From positions 1 to 47,658 of the forward strand of contig CALZIE010000004.1 in the NCBI GenBank assembly GCA_945787565.1: DNA of 47,658 nucleotides, given 5' to 3'. The notes beneath the pieces are model-generated. The model was given only the letters and a program-made list of their open reading frames with translations, had not been told where the DNA came from and did not search any database. Position numbers and translations under genes: made by a program. This DNA is from an uncultured Lachnospiraceae bacterium (lineage in GTDB: Bacteria > Bacillota > Clostridia > Lachnospirales > Lachnospiraceae). The first letter of the stretch is position 1. Every line of letters begins with the position of its first letter. Shown here one piece after another: positions 1 to 6,945 of this stretch.

Positions 1-180
1 CGAAGCGGGATGTGTTTCGGATGTTCGGACGCATGAGCGGACAAAAGCCATCGAAAGTTTTTGACTATCAGACAGGAAAACGCTGTCTGCTATTCAAAAA
101 CTTTCGATGGCTTTTGTTCGTCATGAGCCGGACATCCCGAAACACATCCCACTTCACTCGCCAATGCCTCTCCACGACCC
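1..180 (+). repeat. Long hairpin element, copy 1 (left end cut by window)
   Basis: The two halves are self-complementary around a tip at about 68-89. The visible left arm starts inside the outer stem; the right arm runs on to about 180, so roughly 25-30 bases of left arm must lie upstream of the window. The tip helix CAGACAG/CTGTCTG closes a small GAAAACG loop and is followed on each side by CTAT. Further out, CGGACAA pairs with TTGTTCG and ATGTTCGG with CCGGACAT, separated by a CATG:CATG helix with short unpaired bases. It is nearly identical to copy 2 (4505-4710), including the bases just after the right arm. Open reading frames through it are by-products of the inverted repeat. Function unknown. 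Confidence 0.85.
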
Positions 181-707
181 AGGCGCACTCACCCTTCGGG
201 TTCGGCGCAGAATGCCTCACAAGATCGGCACGCTTGGAAGAGGGGAGAATGTTAGGGCGGTATCTATGGGGCTTTGGGGCAAAAGAGGAGAGAAGAAGCG
301 GTAAGAAAGTAGCATGGAAGTGGTGAGAAAGCAGAAGAAAGTAGAAGAAAACAGAACAAAACAGAACAAAACAGAAGAAAGTGGAAAGAAGGTAGTGTGA
401 AAGTAGTGTGAAGTGACGTGAAAGTGATTTAATAGTAGAAGGGGAGGTGAGGAATAGAGGTTAAGGAGACGGGGGAGCTTGGGGGCGTTACAATATATGG
501 AGCTTGCTTCTTGGGGGGATATGTGATAAAGTAGATAAGCTTGCTTGAGAGAATGACGATTAGGCAGGCAAAATAAAAAATAAATCGAATAATGATTTAC
601 AAAAGGTACGGTTTTTCAGTGTTTTCATATTAATTTTTGAAGAATGGTATAGAATAGAAAAAAACGCATAAAATTTACTTTAAAAGATACGAATTCATAA
701 AAATAGG
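181..707. other. Intergenic, purine-rich, no gene seen
   Basis: About 530 bases without a credible gene. The first 50 bases resemble the right flank of hairpin copy 2 (CACCCTTCGGGTTCGG core). From about 285 to 450 the + strand is strongly A/G-biased, with short iterations of the CAGAACAAAA and AGAAGAAAGT type. The rest is AT-rich and leads into the rpmG promoter. No tRNA, rRNA or terminator is evident. Confidence 0.6.
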
Positions 708-737
708 TTGACGAGATGACTTAAAGTATGATATATT
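708..737 (+). promoter_or_regulatory. Promoter of rpmG-secE-nusG
   Basis: TTGACG (708-713) and TATATT (732-737) are separated by 18 bases, a good sigma-A-type match. The inferred start near 744 gives a leader of about 145 nt to the rpmG start codon. The leader holds an AGGTCTT...AAGACCT inverted repeat with a T-rich loop, whose role I cannot state. Confidence 0.65.
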
Positions 738-890
738 AAACTGGCTATGGAAGAGGTCTTTTTTTTATGCCTAAAAACAGTGAAGACCTGTACACTATTT
801 CACTAGGAAATAGGATTACAAGTTAACACGAGAGTAAAGTAATACAAAAAAAGCTTTATTCACCACAGAAAAATAACGGAGGTGGAAGTT

Positions 891-1040
891 GTGCGAGTAA
901 AAATTACATTAGCATGTACAGAATGTAAACAGCGTAATTACAACACTACAAAGGAAAAGAAAAATCATCCAGACAGAATGGAAACAAAGAAATACTGCAA
1001 ATTCTGTAAATCACACACATTACACAAAGAAACCAAATAA
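891..1040 (+). CDS. rpmG: 50S ribosomal protein L33
   Basis: Encodes a 49-residue L33, a zinc-ribbon protein of the large subunit near the E site. Two CxxC pairs (C9/C12 and C36/C39) mark the zinc-binding form. The GTG start at 891 is chosen because GGAGGTGG at 878-885 sits at the right distance and the product then begins [12 protein letters not shown], as in the family. It is the first gene of the rpmG-secE-nusG unit and lies 70 bases before secE. Length is normal. It is easily missed because it is short and starts with GTG. Confidence 0.95.
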   Translation: MRVKITLACTECKQRNYNTTKEKKNHPDRMETKKYCKFCKSHTLHKETK

Positions 1041-1110
1041 TTTAAGTCTAATATAGGCTAGATAGGGTTAGACCTTATCTGTGAACGAGACAAGGAAGGA
1101 AAGTGAAATC

Positions 1111-1320
1111 ATGGGAGAATCAACTGCAACTAGCACAGAAAAAGCTCCAAAGAAAAGCTGGTTTAAGGGTCTTAAATCTGAATTTAAGAAAATTATCTGG
1201 CCAGACAAGGAATCACTTACTAAACAGTCGCTGGCTGTCATTGTCATATCTGTTATATTAGGCCTAATTATAGCTGTAGTAGATGCAGCTATCAAATTTG
1301 GGATCAATGTTATAATTTAA
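1111..1320 (+). CDS. secE: Preprotein translocase subunit SecE
   Basis: A 69-residue single-span SecE, the small essential partner of SecY in the protein-export channel. It has a lysine-rich N-terminal half with the family signature W-F-K-G-L-K-x-E-x-K-K-I-x-W-P, then one hydrophobic segment (about residues 42-62). A GTG at 1081 would add ten residues, but it has no ribosome-binding site. AAGGAAGGA at 1092-1100 precedes ATG 1111, so the shorter form is preferred. It lies between rpmG and nusG, as in most bacteria. Confidence 0.94.
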   Translation: MGESTATSTEKAPKKSWFKGLKSEFKKIIWPDKESLTKQSLAVIVISVILGLIIAVVDAAIKFGINVII

Positions 1321-1339
1321 CTAGGATAAGGGTGATGAT

Positions 1340-1861
1340 ATGTCAGATGCGAATTGGTACGTAGTTCATACCTATTCCGGATACGAGAATAAGGTAAAAG
1401 CCAACATTGAAAAAACAATCGAAAACAGAAAGCTTCAAGATCAGATCTTAGAGGTTTCCGTTCCATTACAGGAAGTAGTTGAAGTGAAGAACGGTGTTAA
1501 GAAAACGGTTCAGAAAAAAATGTTCCCTGGTTATGTTTTACTTAACATGTATATGAATGATGATACTTGGTATGTTGTTCGTAATACAAGAGGGGTTACA
1601 GGATTTGTCGGACCAGGATCAAAGCCAGTTCCTTTAACAGAAGCTGAAATGAATAGCATGGGTATTAATCATACCGACGAAATGCTTATTGAGTTTGAGT
1701 TAGGCGATACTGTGACTGTAACATCCGGAGTTTGGGAGAATACACAAGGAGTTATCAAAGCGATTAATCCTCATAAGCAGATCGTTACCATCAACATTGA
1801 CATGTTTGGTCGCGAAACACCTGTTGAGATTAGTTTTACAGATGTAAAGGTTGAAAATTAA
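1340..1861 (+). CDS. nusG: Transcription termination/antitermination protein NusG
   Basis: A 173-residue NusG, which binds the RNA polymerase clamp and modulates pausing and termination. The N-terminal NGN domain (about 1-115) contains the typical W-Y-V-V-H-T-Y-S-G-Y-E start and the F-P-G-Y-V-L segment. A KOW domain follows (about 120-173, with GDTVTVTSGVWENTQG). It starts 20 bases after secE, with a GGATAAGGGTGAT ribosome-binding region. Normal length. It is the last gene before the L1-site-bearing gap in front of rplK. Confidence 0.97.
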   Translation: MSDANWYVVHTYSGYENKVKANIEKTIENRKLQDQILEVSVPLQEVVEVKNGVKKTVQKKMFPGYVLLNMYMNDDTWYVVRNTRGVTGFVGPGSKPVPLTEAEMNSMGINHTDEMLIEFELGDTVTVTSGVWENTQGVIKAINPHKQIVTINIDMFGRETPVEISFTDVKVEN

Positions 1862-1887
1862 CGTGATATTTAAAGCAGTATAACAAC

Positions 1888-1973
1888 GTCCATTGAAAGA
1901 GATGGACAGTGGGAGGGTAAGTGTCTTAAGAGGCCGAGCCTACTTAAGTAGTAATTTCTCCCGGTAAAACCAC
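1888..1973 (+). promoter_or_regulatory. Structured leader before rplK, L1-site-like
   Basis: Two elements lie in the nusG-rplK gap: a hairpin GTCCAT/ATGGAC (1888-1893/1902-1907), then a longer structure in which GTGGGAGGG (1909-1917) faces CTCCC (1958-1962) and CCAC (1970-1973), leaving GGTAAAA unpaired on one side. The same GTGGGAGGG...CCAC pattern recurs before rplA. Ribosomal protein L1 is known to repress the rplK-rplA operon by binding an mRNA mimic of its rRNA site, so this is a plausible L1 target. That assignment is inference. Confidence 0.5.
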
Positions 1974-1994
1974 AATTTTAGGAGGTATGCTATC

Positions 1995-2423
1995 ATGGCA
2001 AAGAAAGTTTCAGGTTATATTAAATTACAGATTCCTGCTGCAAAGGCAACACCAGCACCACCAGTTGGTCCAGCTCTTGGTCAGCACGGTGTAAACATTG
2101 TACAGTTCACAAAGGAATTCAATGCAAGAACAGCTAATCAGGAAGGTATGATCATTCCTGTAGTAATCACTGTATACGCAGATAGAAGTTTCAGTTTCAT
2201 TACTAAAACTCCTCCAGCAGCAGTATTACTTAAAAAAGCTTGTAACTTAAAATCTGGTTCTGCAGTACCTAACAAGACTAAGGTTGCTACAATCAAAAAG
2301 TCTGAAGTACAGAAGATCGCAGAATTAAAGATGCCTGATTTAAATGCAGCTAGCCTTGAAACAGCAATCAGCATGATTTCTGGTACAGCTAGAAGTATGG
2401 GTATCACAGTAGTTGAAGACTAA
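1995..2423 (+). CDS. rplK: 50S ribosomal protein L11
   Basis: A 142-residue L11, which forms the GTPase-associated centre with 23S rRNA and is the target of thiopeptide antibiotics. The N-terminal domain carries the proline-rich switch ([16 protein letters not shown], about 14-29). The C-terminal RNA-binding domain includes K-T-P-P-A and ends [14 protein letters not shown] precedes the ATG. No unusual substitution was seen in the proline switch. Confidence 0.97.
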   Translation: MAKKVSGYIKLQIPAAKATPAPPVGPALGQHGVNIVQFTKEFNARTANQEGMIIPVVITVYADRSFSFITKTPPAAVLLKKACNLKSGSAVPNKTKVATIKKSEVQKIAELKMPDLNAASLETAISMISGTARSMGITVVED

Positions 2424-2444
2424 TTGTAAATTGTAAATGTATAT

Positions 2445-2471
2445 GTGGGAGGGCAATCCCGATACTACCAC
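2445..2471 (+). promoter_or_regulatory. Probable L1-binding hairpin before rplA
   Basis: GTGG (2445-2448) pairs with CCAC (2468-2471). An inner GGGA/TCCC or GGG/CCC helix leaves GATACTA unpaired, resembling the structure before rplK. It ends just before the rplA ribosome-binding site (AGGAGG, 2473-2478), so L1 binding could block initiation. The function is inferred from position and resemblance. Confidence 0.5.
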
Positions 2472-2484
2472 TAGGAGGTTAATC

Positions 2485-3177
2485 ATGAAAAGAGGAAAGA
2501 AATATACTGATTCAGCAAAACTTATTGACAGAACAGTTCAGTATGATTCAGCTGAAGCAATCAGCTTAGTTAAAAAATCAGCAGTAGCTAAATTCGATGA
2601 AACTGTAGAAGCTCACATCAGACTTGGTGTTGATGGTCGTCACGCAGATCAGCAGGTTCGTGGTGCGGTTGTATTACCTCACGGAACTGGTAAAACTGTA
2701 CGTGTATTAGTATTTGCTAAAGGCGATAAAGTAGCAGAAGCAGAAGCTGCTGGTGCAGATTTCGTAGGCGGCGAAGAATTAATTCCAAGAATCCAGAACG
2801 ATGGTTGGTTTGATTTCGACGTTGTTGTTGCAACTCCAGATATGATGGGTGTTGTTGGTCGTCTTGGTCGTGTACTTGGACCAAAGGGCTTAATGCCAAA
2901 CCCAAAAGCTGGTACAGTTACTATGGACGTAACTAAAGCAGTTAACGATATCAAAGCTGGTAAGATCGAATACAGATTAGACAAAACAAACATTATCCAC
3001 GTGCCAGTTGGTAAAGCTTCCTTTACAGAAGAACAGCTCGCAGACAACTTCCAGGCTCTTATGGGTGCAATCATCAAAGCTAAGCCAGCAAGCGCTAAAG
3101 GTCAGTATTTAAGAAGCGTAACTTTAGCTTCTACAATGGGCCCTGGTGTTAAACTTAACCCTAACAAGTTAGGCTAA
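2485..3177 (+). CDS. rplA: 50S ribosomal protein L1
   Basis: A 230-residue L1, the mobile-stalk protein that helps release E-site tRNA and also represses its own operon. The family segment [10 protein letters not shown] (about 68-77), the domain II core with [17 protein letters not shown], and the returning domain I are all present. The ATG at 2485 follows AGGAGG at 2473-2478. An in-frame ATG at 2437 would place the L1-like hairpin inside the coding region and adds non-family residues, so it is rejected. A perfect 9-bp hairpin (3185-3205) without a T-run follows the stop. Confidence 0.97.
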   Translation: MKRGKKYTDSAKLIDRTVQYDSAEAISLVKKSAVAKFDETVEAHIRLGVDGRHADQQVRGAVVLPHGTGKTVRVLVFAKGDKVAEAEAAGADFVGGEELIPRIQNDGWFDFDVVVATPDMMGVVGRLGRVLGPKGLMPNPKAGTVTMDVTKAVNDIKAGKIEYRLDKTNIIHVPVGKASFTEEQLADNFQALMGAIIKAKPASAKGQYLRSVTLASTMGPGVKLNPNKLG

Positions 3178-3230
3178 TACCGGAAAGATTCTTTAGAAGA
3201 ATCTTACAGCATTGCAGTTTGAATTTGAGG

Positions 3231-3259
3231 TTGACACATAGATAGATTTATGTTATACT
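3231..3259 (+). promoter_or_regulatory. Promoter of rplJ-rplL
   Basis: TTGACA (3231-3236) and TATACT (3254-3259), 17-base spacing, a near-consensus sigma-A promoter. It gives the L10/L12 genes their own start, as in other bacteria where L7/L12 is made in excess of other ribosomal proteins. Confidence 0.8.
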
Positions 3260-3265
3260 TTAAAA

Positions 3266-3489
3266 GCTTGTTGTGATCAGTTTTTGGTCAAGCAATTGTC
3301 CATACTGATTATGATATATAATGACTGCCGAAGACAGTAGGTGCCGTAATGGCGTAAGGAGAACCCGCCTGCCGAGGAATAATTATTAGAAAGCATTTTA
3401 GCTCGACTAATTATTACTGCCTCCTGTTTTCGCAGGAGGCAGTTTTTTATTCCCCCAGTCTTTACAGAATCTATAAGGAGGTGTACAGA
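3266..3489 (+). promoter_or_regulatory. L10 leader (rplJ autoregulatory leader)
   Basis: The segment with GACTGCCGAAGACAGTAGG followed by GGAGAACCCGCCTGCCGAGG is the recognisable core of the Firmicutes L10 leader, bound by the L10-(L12)4 complex. Downstream, GAGG plus TAATTATTAG can pair with CTAATTATTA...CCTC. That pairing uses part of the 5' half of the terminator at 3417-3448, so the two are mutually exclusive. L10 excess favouring termination is established for this family; the pairing given here is read from the sequence. Confidence 0.85.
3417..3448 (+). terminator. Attenuator terminator in L10 leader
   Basis: CTGCCTCCTG / CAGGAGGCAG form a perfect 10-bp stem with a six-base loop, followed by TTTTTT. 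It lies 41 bases before the rplJ start, so it must act as a conditional terminator rather than the end of a gene. Confidence 0.85.
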
Positions 3490-3984
3490 ATGGCAAAAGT
3501 TGAATTAAAACAACCAATTATCGAAGAAATCAAAGGATATGCTGATAAAGCATCTTCTGCAGTATTAGTTGATTATCGTGGTCTTACAGTAGAACAGGAT
3601 ACAGCTCTTCGTAAAGCATTAAGAGAAGCTGGTGTTGTATATAAAGTATACAAGAACACTTACCTTAAGAGAGCATTCGAAGGTACAGATTTCGCTCAGT
3701 TAAACGTAAACTTAGAAGGACCTACAGCTATCGCTTTCGGTCTTGAAGATGCAACAGCTCCTGCTAGAATTTTAGCAGAGTTCGCTAAGAAAGCTGAAAA
3801 GCTTGAACTTAAAGCTGGTGTTGTTGAAGGAACATACTACGATGAAAAGGGTATCCAGGTTATCGCTACTATTCCTTCAAGAGAAGTGCTTATTTCCAAA
3901 TTACTTGGAAGTCTGCAGTCTCCAATCACAAACTTCGCTCGTGTTATCAAACAGATCGCAGAAAAGAACGGCGAAGTTGCTTAA
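3490..3984 (+). CDS. rplJ: 50S ribosomal protein L10
   Basis: A 164-residue L10, which anchors the L7/L12 dimers to the ribosome and binds its own leader. The N-terminal rRNA-binding domain includes V-L-V-D-Y-R-G-L-T-V (about 28-37). The C-terminal helix that carries L12 dimers ends the protein. ATG 3490 follows AAGGAGGTG (3475-3483) directly. An upstream GTG at 3481 overlaps that ribosome-binding site and is rejected. Confidence 0.97.
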   Translation: MAKVELKQPIIEEIKGYADKASSAVLVDYRGLTVEQDTALRKALREAGVVYKVYKNTYLKRAFEGTDFAQLNVNLEGPTAIAFGLEDATAPARILAEFAKKAEKLELKAGVVEGTYYDEKGIQVIATIPSREVLISKLLGSLQSPITNFARVIKQIAEKNGEVA

Positions 3985-4077
3985 TTCTAGGTTATCTAGA
4001 GGTTGTGTTAAACAACAGACAAGCTGCTTAAATGCAGCGTAAAAACAAATAGTCAAATTTTATGGAGGTAAATAATA

Positions 4078-4440
4078 ATGACAACTCAGGAATTTATCGA
4101 TGCTATCAAAGGCATGACAGTTTTAGAATTAAATGATTTAGTAAAAGCTTGCGAAGAAGAATTTGGTGTAAGCGCAGCAGCAGGTGTTGTTGTAGCAGCA
4201 GCTGGCGCAGCTGAAGCAGCTGAAGAAAAAACAGAATTCAACGTAGAATTAACAGAAGTAGGCCCTAACAAAGTTAAGGTTATCAAAGTAGTTCGTGAAG
4301 CTACAGGCTTAGGCTTAAAAGAAGCTAAAGACGTAGTTGATAACGCTCCTAAGGTATTAAAAGAAGGCGCTTCTAAAGAAGAAGCTGAAGATATCAAGGC
4401 TAAACTTGAAGCTGAAGGCGCTAAAGTTACTCTTAAGTAA
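4078..4440 (+). CDS. rplL: 50S ribosomal protein L7/L12
   Basis: A 120-residue stalk protein that recruits and activates translational GTPases. It has an N-terminal dimerisation helix (1-30), an alanine/valine-rich hinge (about 35-52), and a C-terminal domain with the conserved [20 protein letters not shown] lies 10 bases before the ATG. It is co-transcribed with rplJ; a CTGC/GCAG hairpin lies in the 93-base gap. Confidence 0.97.
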   Translation: MTTQEFIDAIKGMTVLELNDLVKACEEEFGVSAAAGVVVAAAGAAEAAEEKTEFNVELTEVGPNKVKVIKVVREATGLGLKEAKDVVDNAPKVLKEGASKEEAEDIKAKLEAEGAKVTLK

Positions 4441-4453
4441 TTTTCGCTTTTTG

Positions 4454-4486
4454 AAAGACTCAGACGTATGTCTGAGTCTTTTTTTT
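4454..4486 (+). terminator. Terminator after rplL
   Basis: AAAGACTCAGAC / GTCTGAGTCTTT, a 12-bp perfect stem with GTAT loop, runs into eight T residues. A strong intrinsic terminator, so rpoBC needs its own promoter. Confidence 0.93.
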
Positions 4487-4504
4487 GCGATTTCCGGCTG
4501 TTAC

Positions 4505-4710
4505 TGGGTCGGGGAGAGGCATTGGCGAGCGAAGCGGGATGTGTTTCGGATGTTCGGACGCATGAGCGGACAAAAGCCATCGAAGGTCTTTGACTATCAG
4601 ACAGGAAAACGTTGTCTGCTATTCAAAGACCTTCGATGGCTTTTGTTCGTCATGAGCCGGACATCCCGAAATACATCCCGCTTCACTCTCCAATGCCTCT
4701 CCCCGACCCA
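4505..4710 (+). repeat. Long hairpin element, copy 2
   Basis: This copy is complete: arms 4505-4590 and about 4626-4710 pair with few mismatches. Tip helix CAGACAG (4598-4604) faces TTGTCTG (4612-4618) with one G-T pair where copy 1 has G-C. CTAT/CTAT internal loop, CGGACAA/TTGTTCG helix with its invariant G-T pair, and the CATG:CATG helix are all present. It starts 18 bases after the rplL terminator. It is almost identical to copy 1, including outer arms and right flank. No poly-T follows, so it is not an ordinary terminator. Confidence 0.9.
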
Positions 4711-4793
4711 GGCGCCTCACCCTTCGGGTTCGGTGCATAAAAGTCACTGGACCTGCGCGCCGAGAGGGAAAAAAGCTACTATTGAATCGGCGT

Positions 4794-5852
4794 TTATGTT
4801 TCTGTTTTTGTCTCCGAGTTTGAGTTTGAATTCGTATTTGAATTTGGGGATGGGCTTATGTCTGTGGTTGAGAGGGTGACTCCATTTAAAGGGGCAGAGG
4901 AGATTAGTTCTTTACATAGGATGGTGCCGTAGAAAGGAGCAGAGTCTATGGTTATGGTTGTTTGAGGGGCTAGAATGGTACCGTAGAGGGTTTGGTCGGT
5001 TTGGAAGGTGTCGGAGGTGAGGAGAAAGATGAGGTTTTGTGGGACACCTTCTATGAGTAGGGTTTTGTGGAAGGATGTGTTGTTGGTGCGGATTAAAAGG
5101 GTGGAGTTCTTTTGACATTGGATGGTGAGGACTCCAGGAGTGTCTAGTATATTAAGAGTGAGGATGCTAACGCCGGATTTTGGACAGGTGATGGTTAGAT
5201 CTTCTGGTGTTTGCTTGCTAAAGGTGACATTGACATTTTGATCGGGAAGAGATAGAAGAGCGGATACAGTGGGGAGTGCTTTTTTGATGGCAGCATCGGC
5301 TAGGTGTTCTTCGGTCGGGATAAGGGAGACGTCGTGCATCGGGAAGGCAGCTACGATGTCGTTTAGATCTAGGGAAATTAGAGTGTCACAGTCTAGAAAG
5401 TAGGAGGTCTGCTTGTTGAGGGTTAGGGATGTACATAGGAAGTCACAGTTACAGATGTTTGCAAAGTAGCCTACATAGCTAGGTTTGTTATAGGCTCCGG
5501 CTCCATGTGTACGGACGAGTTCTTCGGTGTAGAGGGAACCGTTGATTTCTTCTGAAGCTGCAATGGAATGGGCAGTGAAATGAGCTGGGAAAAGACTTGA
5601 GAGTTCTTCAGGAAGAGCCGGGAGTGATGGTGTTGTGATGGTTGCGGTTTCTATGAAGGCTGGGGTTGTTTTGACGGCAGGTGCTTTAGGGGTGGTGGCT
5701 GTGGCGGAGGCACTGATATTGTTCATGCTTATGGAAGAGGACAGGGTGTCTGAAGAGGGAAGAAGGAGGAATGGAAAGTTATCGGTTAGTGGGGGAGCTA
5801 GTGTCAGGATGCAGATAAGGATAATGGATAATAGATTTGCGATGTTTTTCAA
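4794..5852 (-). CDS. Secreted protein, choice-of-anchor A-like
   Basis: A 352-residue protein transcribed against its neighbours. A hydrophobic N-terminus (about 5-32) looks like a signal peptide, followed by a Ser/Thr/Pro/Ala-rich linker (33-82). The body ends in repeating strands such as L-Y-G-T-I-L-A-P and F-Y-G-T-I-L-C-K-E-L, which resemble the choice-of-anchor A surface domain. The tail (about 330-352) is Asn/Ser/Thr/Glu-rich with no LPxTG motif or membrane anchor. The start is TTG at 5852-5850, behind GGAGGTGAT; the ATG just upstream runs into a stop. Function unknown; the domain match is by eye. Its 3' end abuts hairpin copy 2. Confidence 0.7.
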   Translation of the reverse strand: MKNIANLLSIILICILTLAPPLTDNFPFLLLPSSDTLSSSISMNNISASATATTPKAPAVKTTPAFIETATITTPSLPALPEELSSLFPAHFTAHSIAASEEINGSLYTEELVRTHGAGAYNKPSYVGYFANICNCDFLCTSLTLNKQTSYFLDCDTLISLDLNDIVAAFPMHDVSLIPTEEHLADAAIKKALPTVSALLSLPDQNVNVTFSKQTPEDLTITCPKSGVSILTLNILDTPGVLTIQCQKNSTLLIRTNNTSFHKTLLIEGVPQNLIFLLTSDTFQTDQTLYGTILAPQTTITIDSAPFYGTILCKELISSAPLNGVTLSTTDISPSPNSNTNSNSNSETKTET

Positions 5853-6019
5853 TGCATATCACCTCCAAAAAAATTGAATTGGTTGAATGGGACAATAAGG
5901 GTTGTCTATAATAAGCAATATATGCTAGAGATTAGTAGAATATGCCAAAAACATTCAAAATAATTGTATTGTGGTTGAAATAGAAAAATAAAAAAATAAA
6001 TAAAAAAATAAAAGAGACA

Positions 6020-6049
6020 ATGCACCAATTGGGAAGTGGTGCATATTTT
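6020..6049. terminator. Hairpin with short T-rich tail, terminator-like
   Basis: Stem ATGCACCA (6020-6027)/TGGTGCAT (6037-6044), nine-base loop, then ATTTTA on the + strand. On the - strand it is followed by TTGTCTCTTTTATTTT. It could end transcription in either direction; no gene clearly needs it. Confidence 0.4.
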
Positions 6050-6308
6050 AATAGTAAAGAAAGGCAAGGAGAGCACATAGTTTTTGGTATTACAATGAGA
6101 AGGAGCATCATACGAAGGAAGATAGAAGAAGAACGGTACGGCGTTACATAGAATGTTCGGGATGCATCCTTACCTGACGAAAGATGGAAGAGGAAGACAT
6201 TAAAACAAGGGGCTGATGCAAAAGGGGCAGGGTCATGCGGGATTGATTAAGCAAGAAGGAATCATAGGAATGAAGACTTTGCCCGCTTATGATAAGTAGG
6301 GATATAAA

Positions 6309-6357
6309 ACAGAGAATTTTTCCAAGAAATGATTTGGAAGGATTCTCTGTTTTTTTG
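6309..6357 (+). terminator. Strong intrinsic terminator without an obvious gene
   Basis: AACAGAGAAT (6309-6318) pairs with ATTCTCTGTT (6342-6351), continued inward by TTCCAA/TTTGGAA, then a run of T residues. It implies a + strand transcript from the 6060-6300 region, or serves to insulate rpoBC from upstream read-through. Confidence 0.8.
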
Positions 6358-6590
6358 TGTTTAGGAGAGAAAAACTGGGCACAATGAGAATAAAGATATG
6401 GTTATACTGAAGAAGTTTGCCTATGATTGAAATCCTGTTTTATGTATAAGGGTGTGAGTTTGATTGGTTTCTTCTATATGGGTGTCAAACGATAGTCAAT
6501 ATTTATGAAAATATGGAAGAAAAACAAAAAAAAGCAGAAGTTTTACAAAAAACTCCTGGCGAAATAATAAAAAGCTGTTCAAAAATTATA

Positions 6591-6619
6591 TTGACAGCTT
6601 GACTTAGATATGATAATAT
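6591..6619 (+). promoter_or_regulatory. Promoter of rpoB-rpoC
   Basis: TTGACA (6591-6596), 17 bases, TAATAT (6614-6619). A second TTGACT overlaps downstream of the -35 but has no correctly spaced -10. The expected start is near 6626. Confidence 0.75.
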
Positions 6620-6625
6620 GAAATG

Positions 6626-6945
6626 TGCACTATTGTGGTTTTGTGTGCCCACTTGTAATTATTATAACACATTCGTTTCAAATTGCATAGTGTTTTTGAA
6701 AAAAATAATTTCAAATTTGTTAAAAAACACAACATGTGCTAGAAAATGGAAGATAAAATACTGCATTTAGTATTTTAATGCATATGGAAATGTAAGGAAA
6801 TCAATAAGTGCGATCAACTTACAATAAAAGATAGTGCTTGCCAAATCGGCAATGCCTTGCATGCAAGGCCCGGGGAGTGTGGGGTGACTCACATTTCGCG
6901 ATGATATAAAATAAACCTAAAAAATTTCAAGGGGTGAAAACGTCA
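6626..6945 (+). promoter_or_regulatory. Long 5' leader of rpoB
   Basis: About 320 nt lie between the inferred start and the rpoB ATG. It holds the palindrome GCCTTGCATGCAAGGC (6853-6868) and a GTGTGGGGTGACTCACAT hairpin close to the ribosome-binding site. No T-run terminator was seen inside. Control of rpoB translation or transcription through this leader is possible, but I recognise no named element. Confidence 0.45.

Larger units (their letters stand above)
5853..6590. other. Gene-free region between the secreted protein and rpoB promoter
   Basis: About 740 bases without a supportable gene. 5990-6015 is an A-rich simple sequence. A hairpin ATGCACCA/TGGTGCAT lies at 6020-6044 followed by ATTTTA. 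6060-6300 is purine-rich with no clear promoter and ends in a strong terminator at 6309-6357. 6400-6590 is AT-rich DNA leading to the rpoB promoter. A fragment AATGTTCGGGATGCAT near 6153 resembles part of the hairpin family, but its partner arm is missing. Confidence 0.5.

Noticed and set aside
12..326. Open reading frames across the hairpin elements (also at 4406, 14580, 14676, 29037, 29045, 29169 and 29938)
   Set aside because: They follow the inverted repeats in several frames, lack consistent ribosome-binding sites and reflect conserved DNA/RNA structure, not protein conservation.
2679..3077. Reverse-strand frames inside ribosomal genes (rplA, rplL, rpoC and others)
   Set aside because: Shadows of strongly coding + strand genes with biased codon use.
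6145..6185. Possible decayed sixth hairpin (AATGTTCGGGATGCAT)
   Set aside because: Resembles only part of one arm; no tip motif or partner arm nearby.
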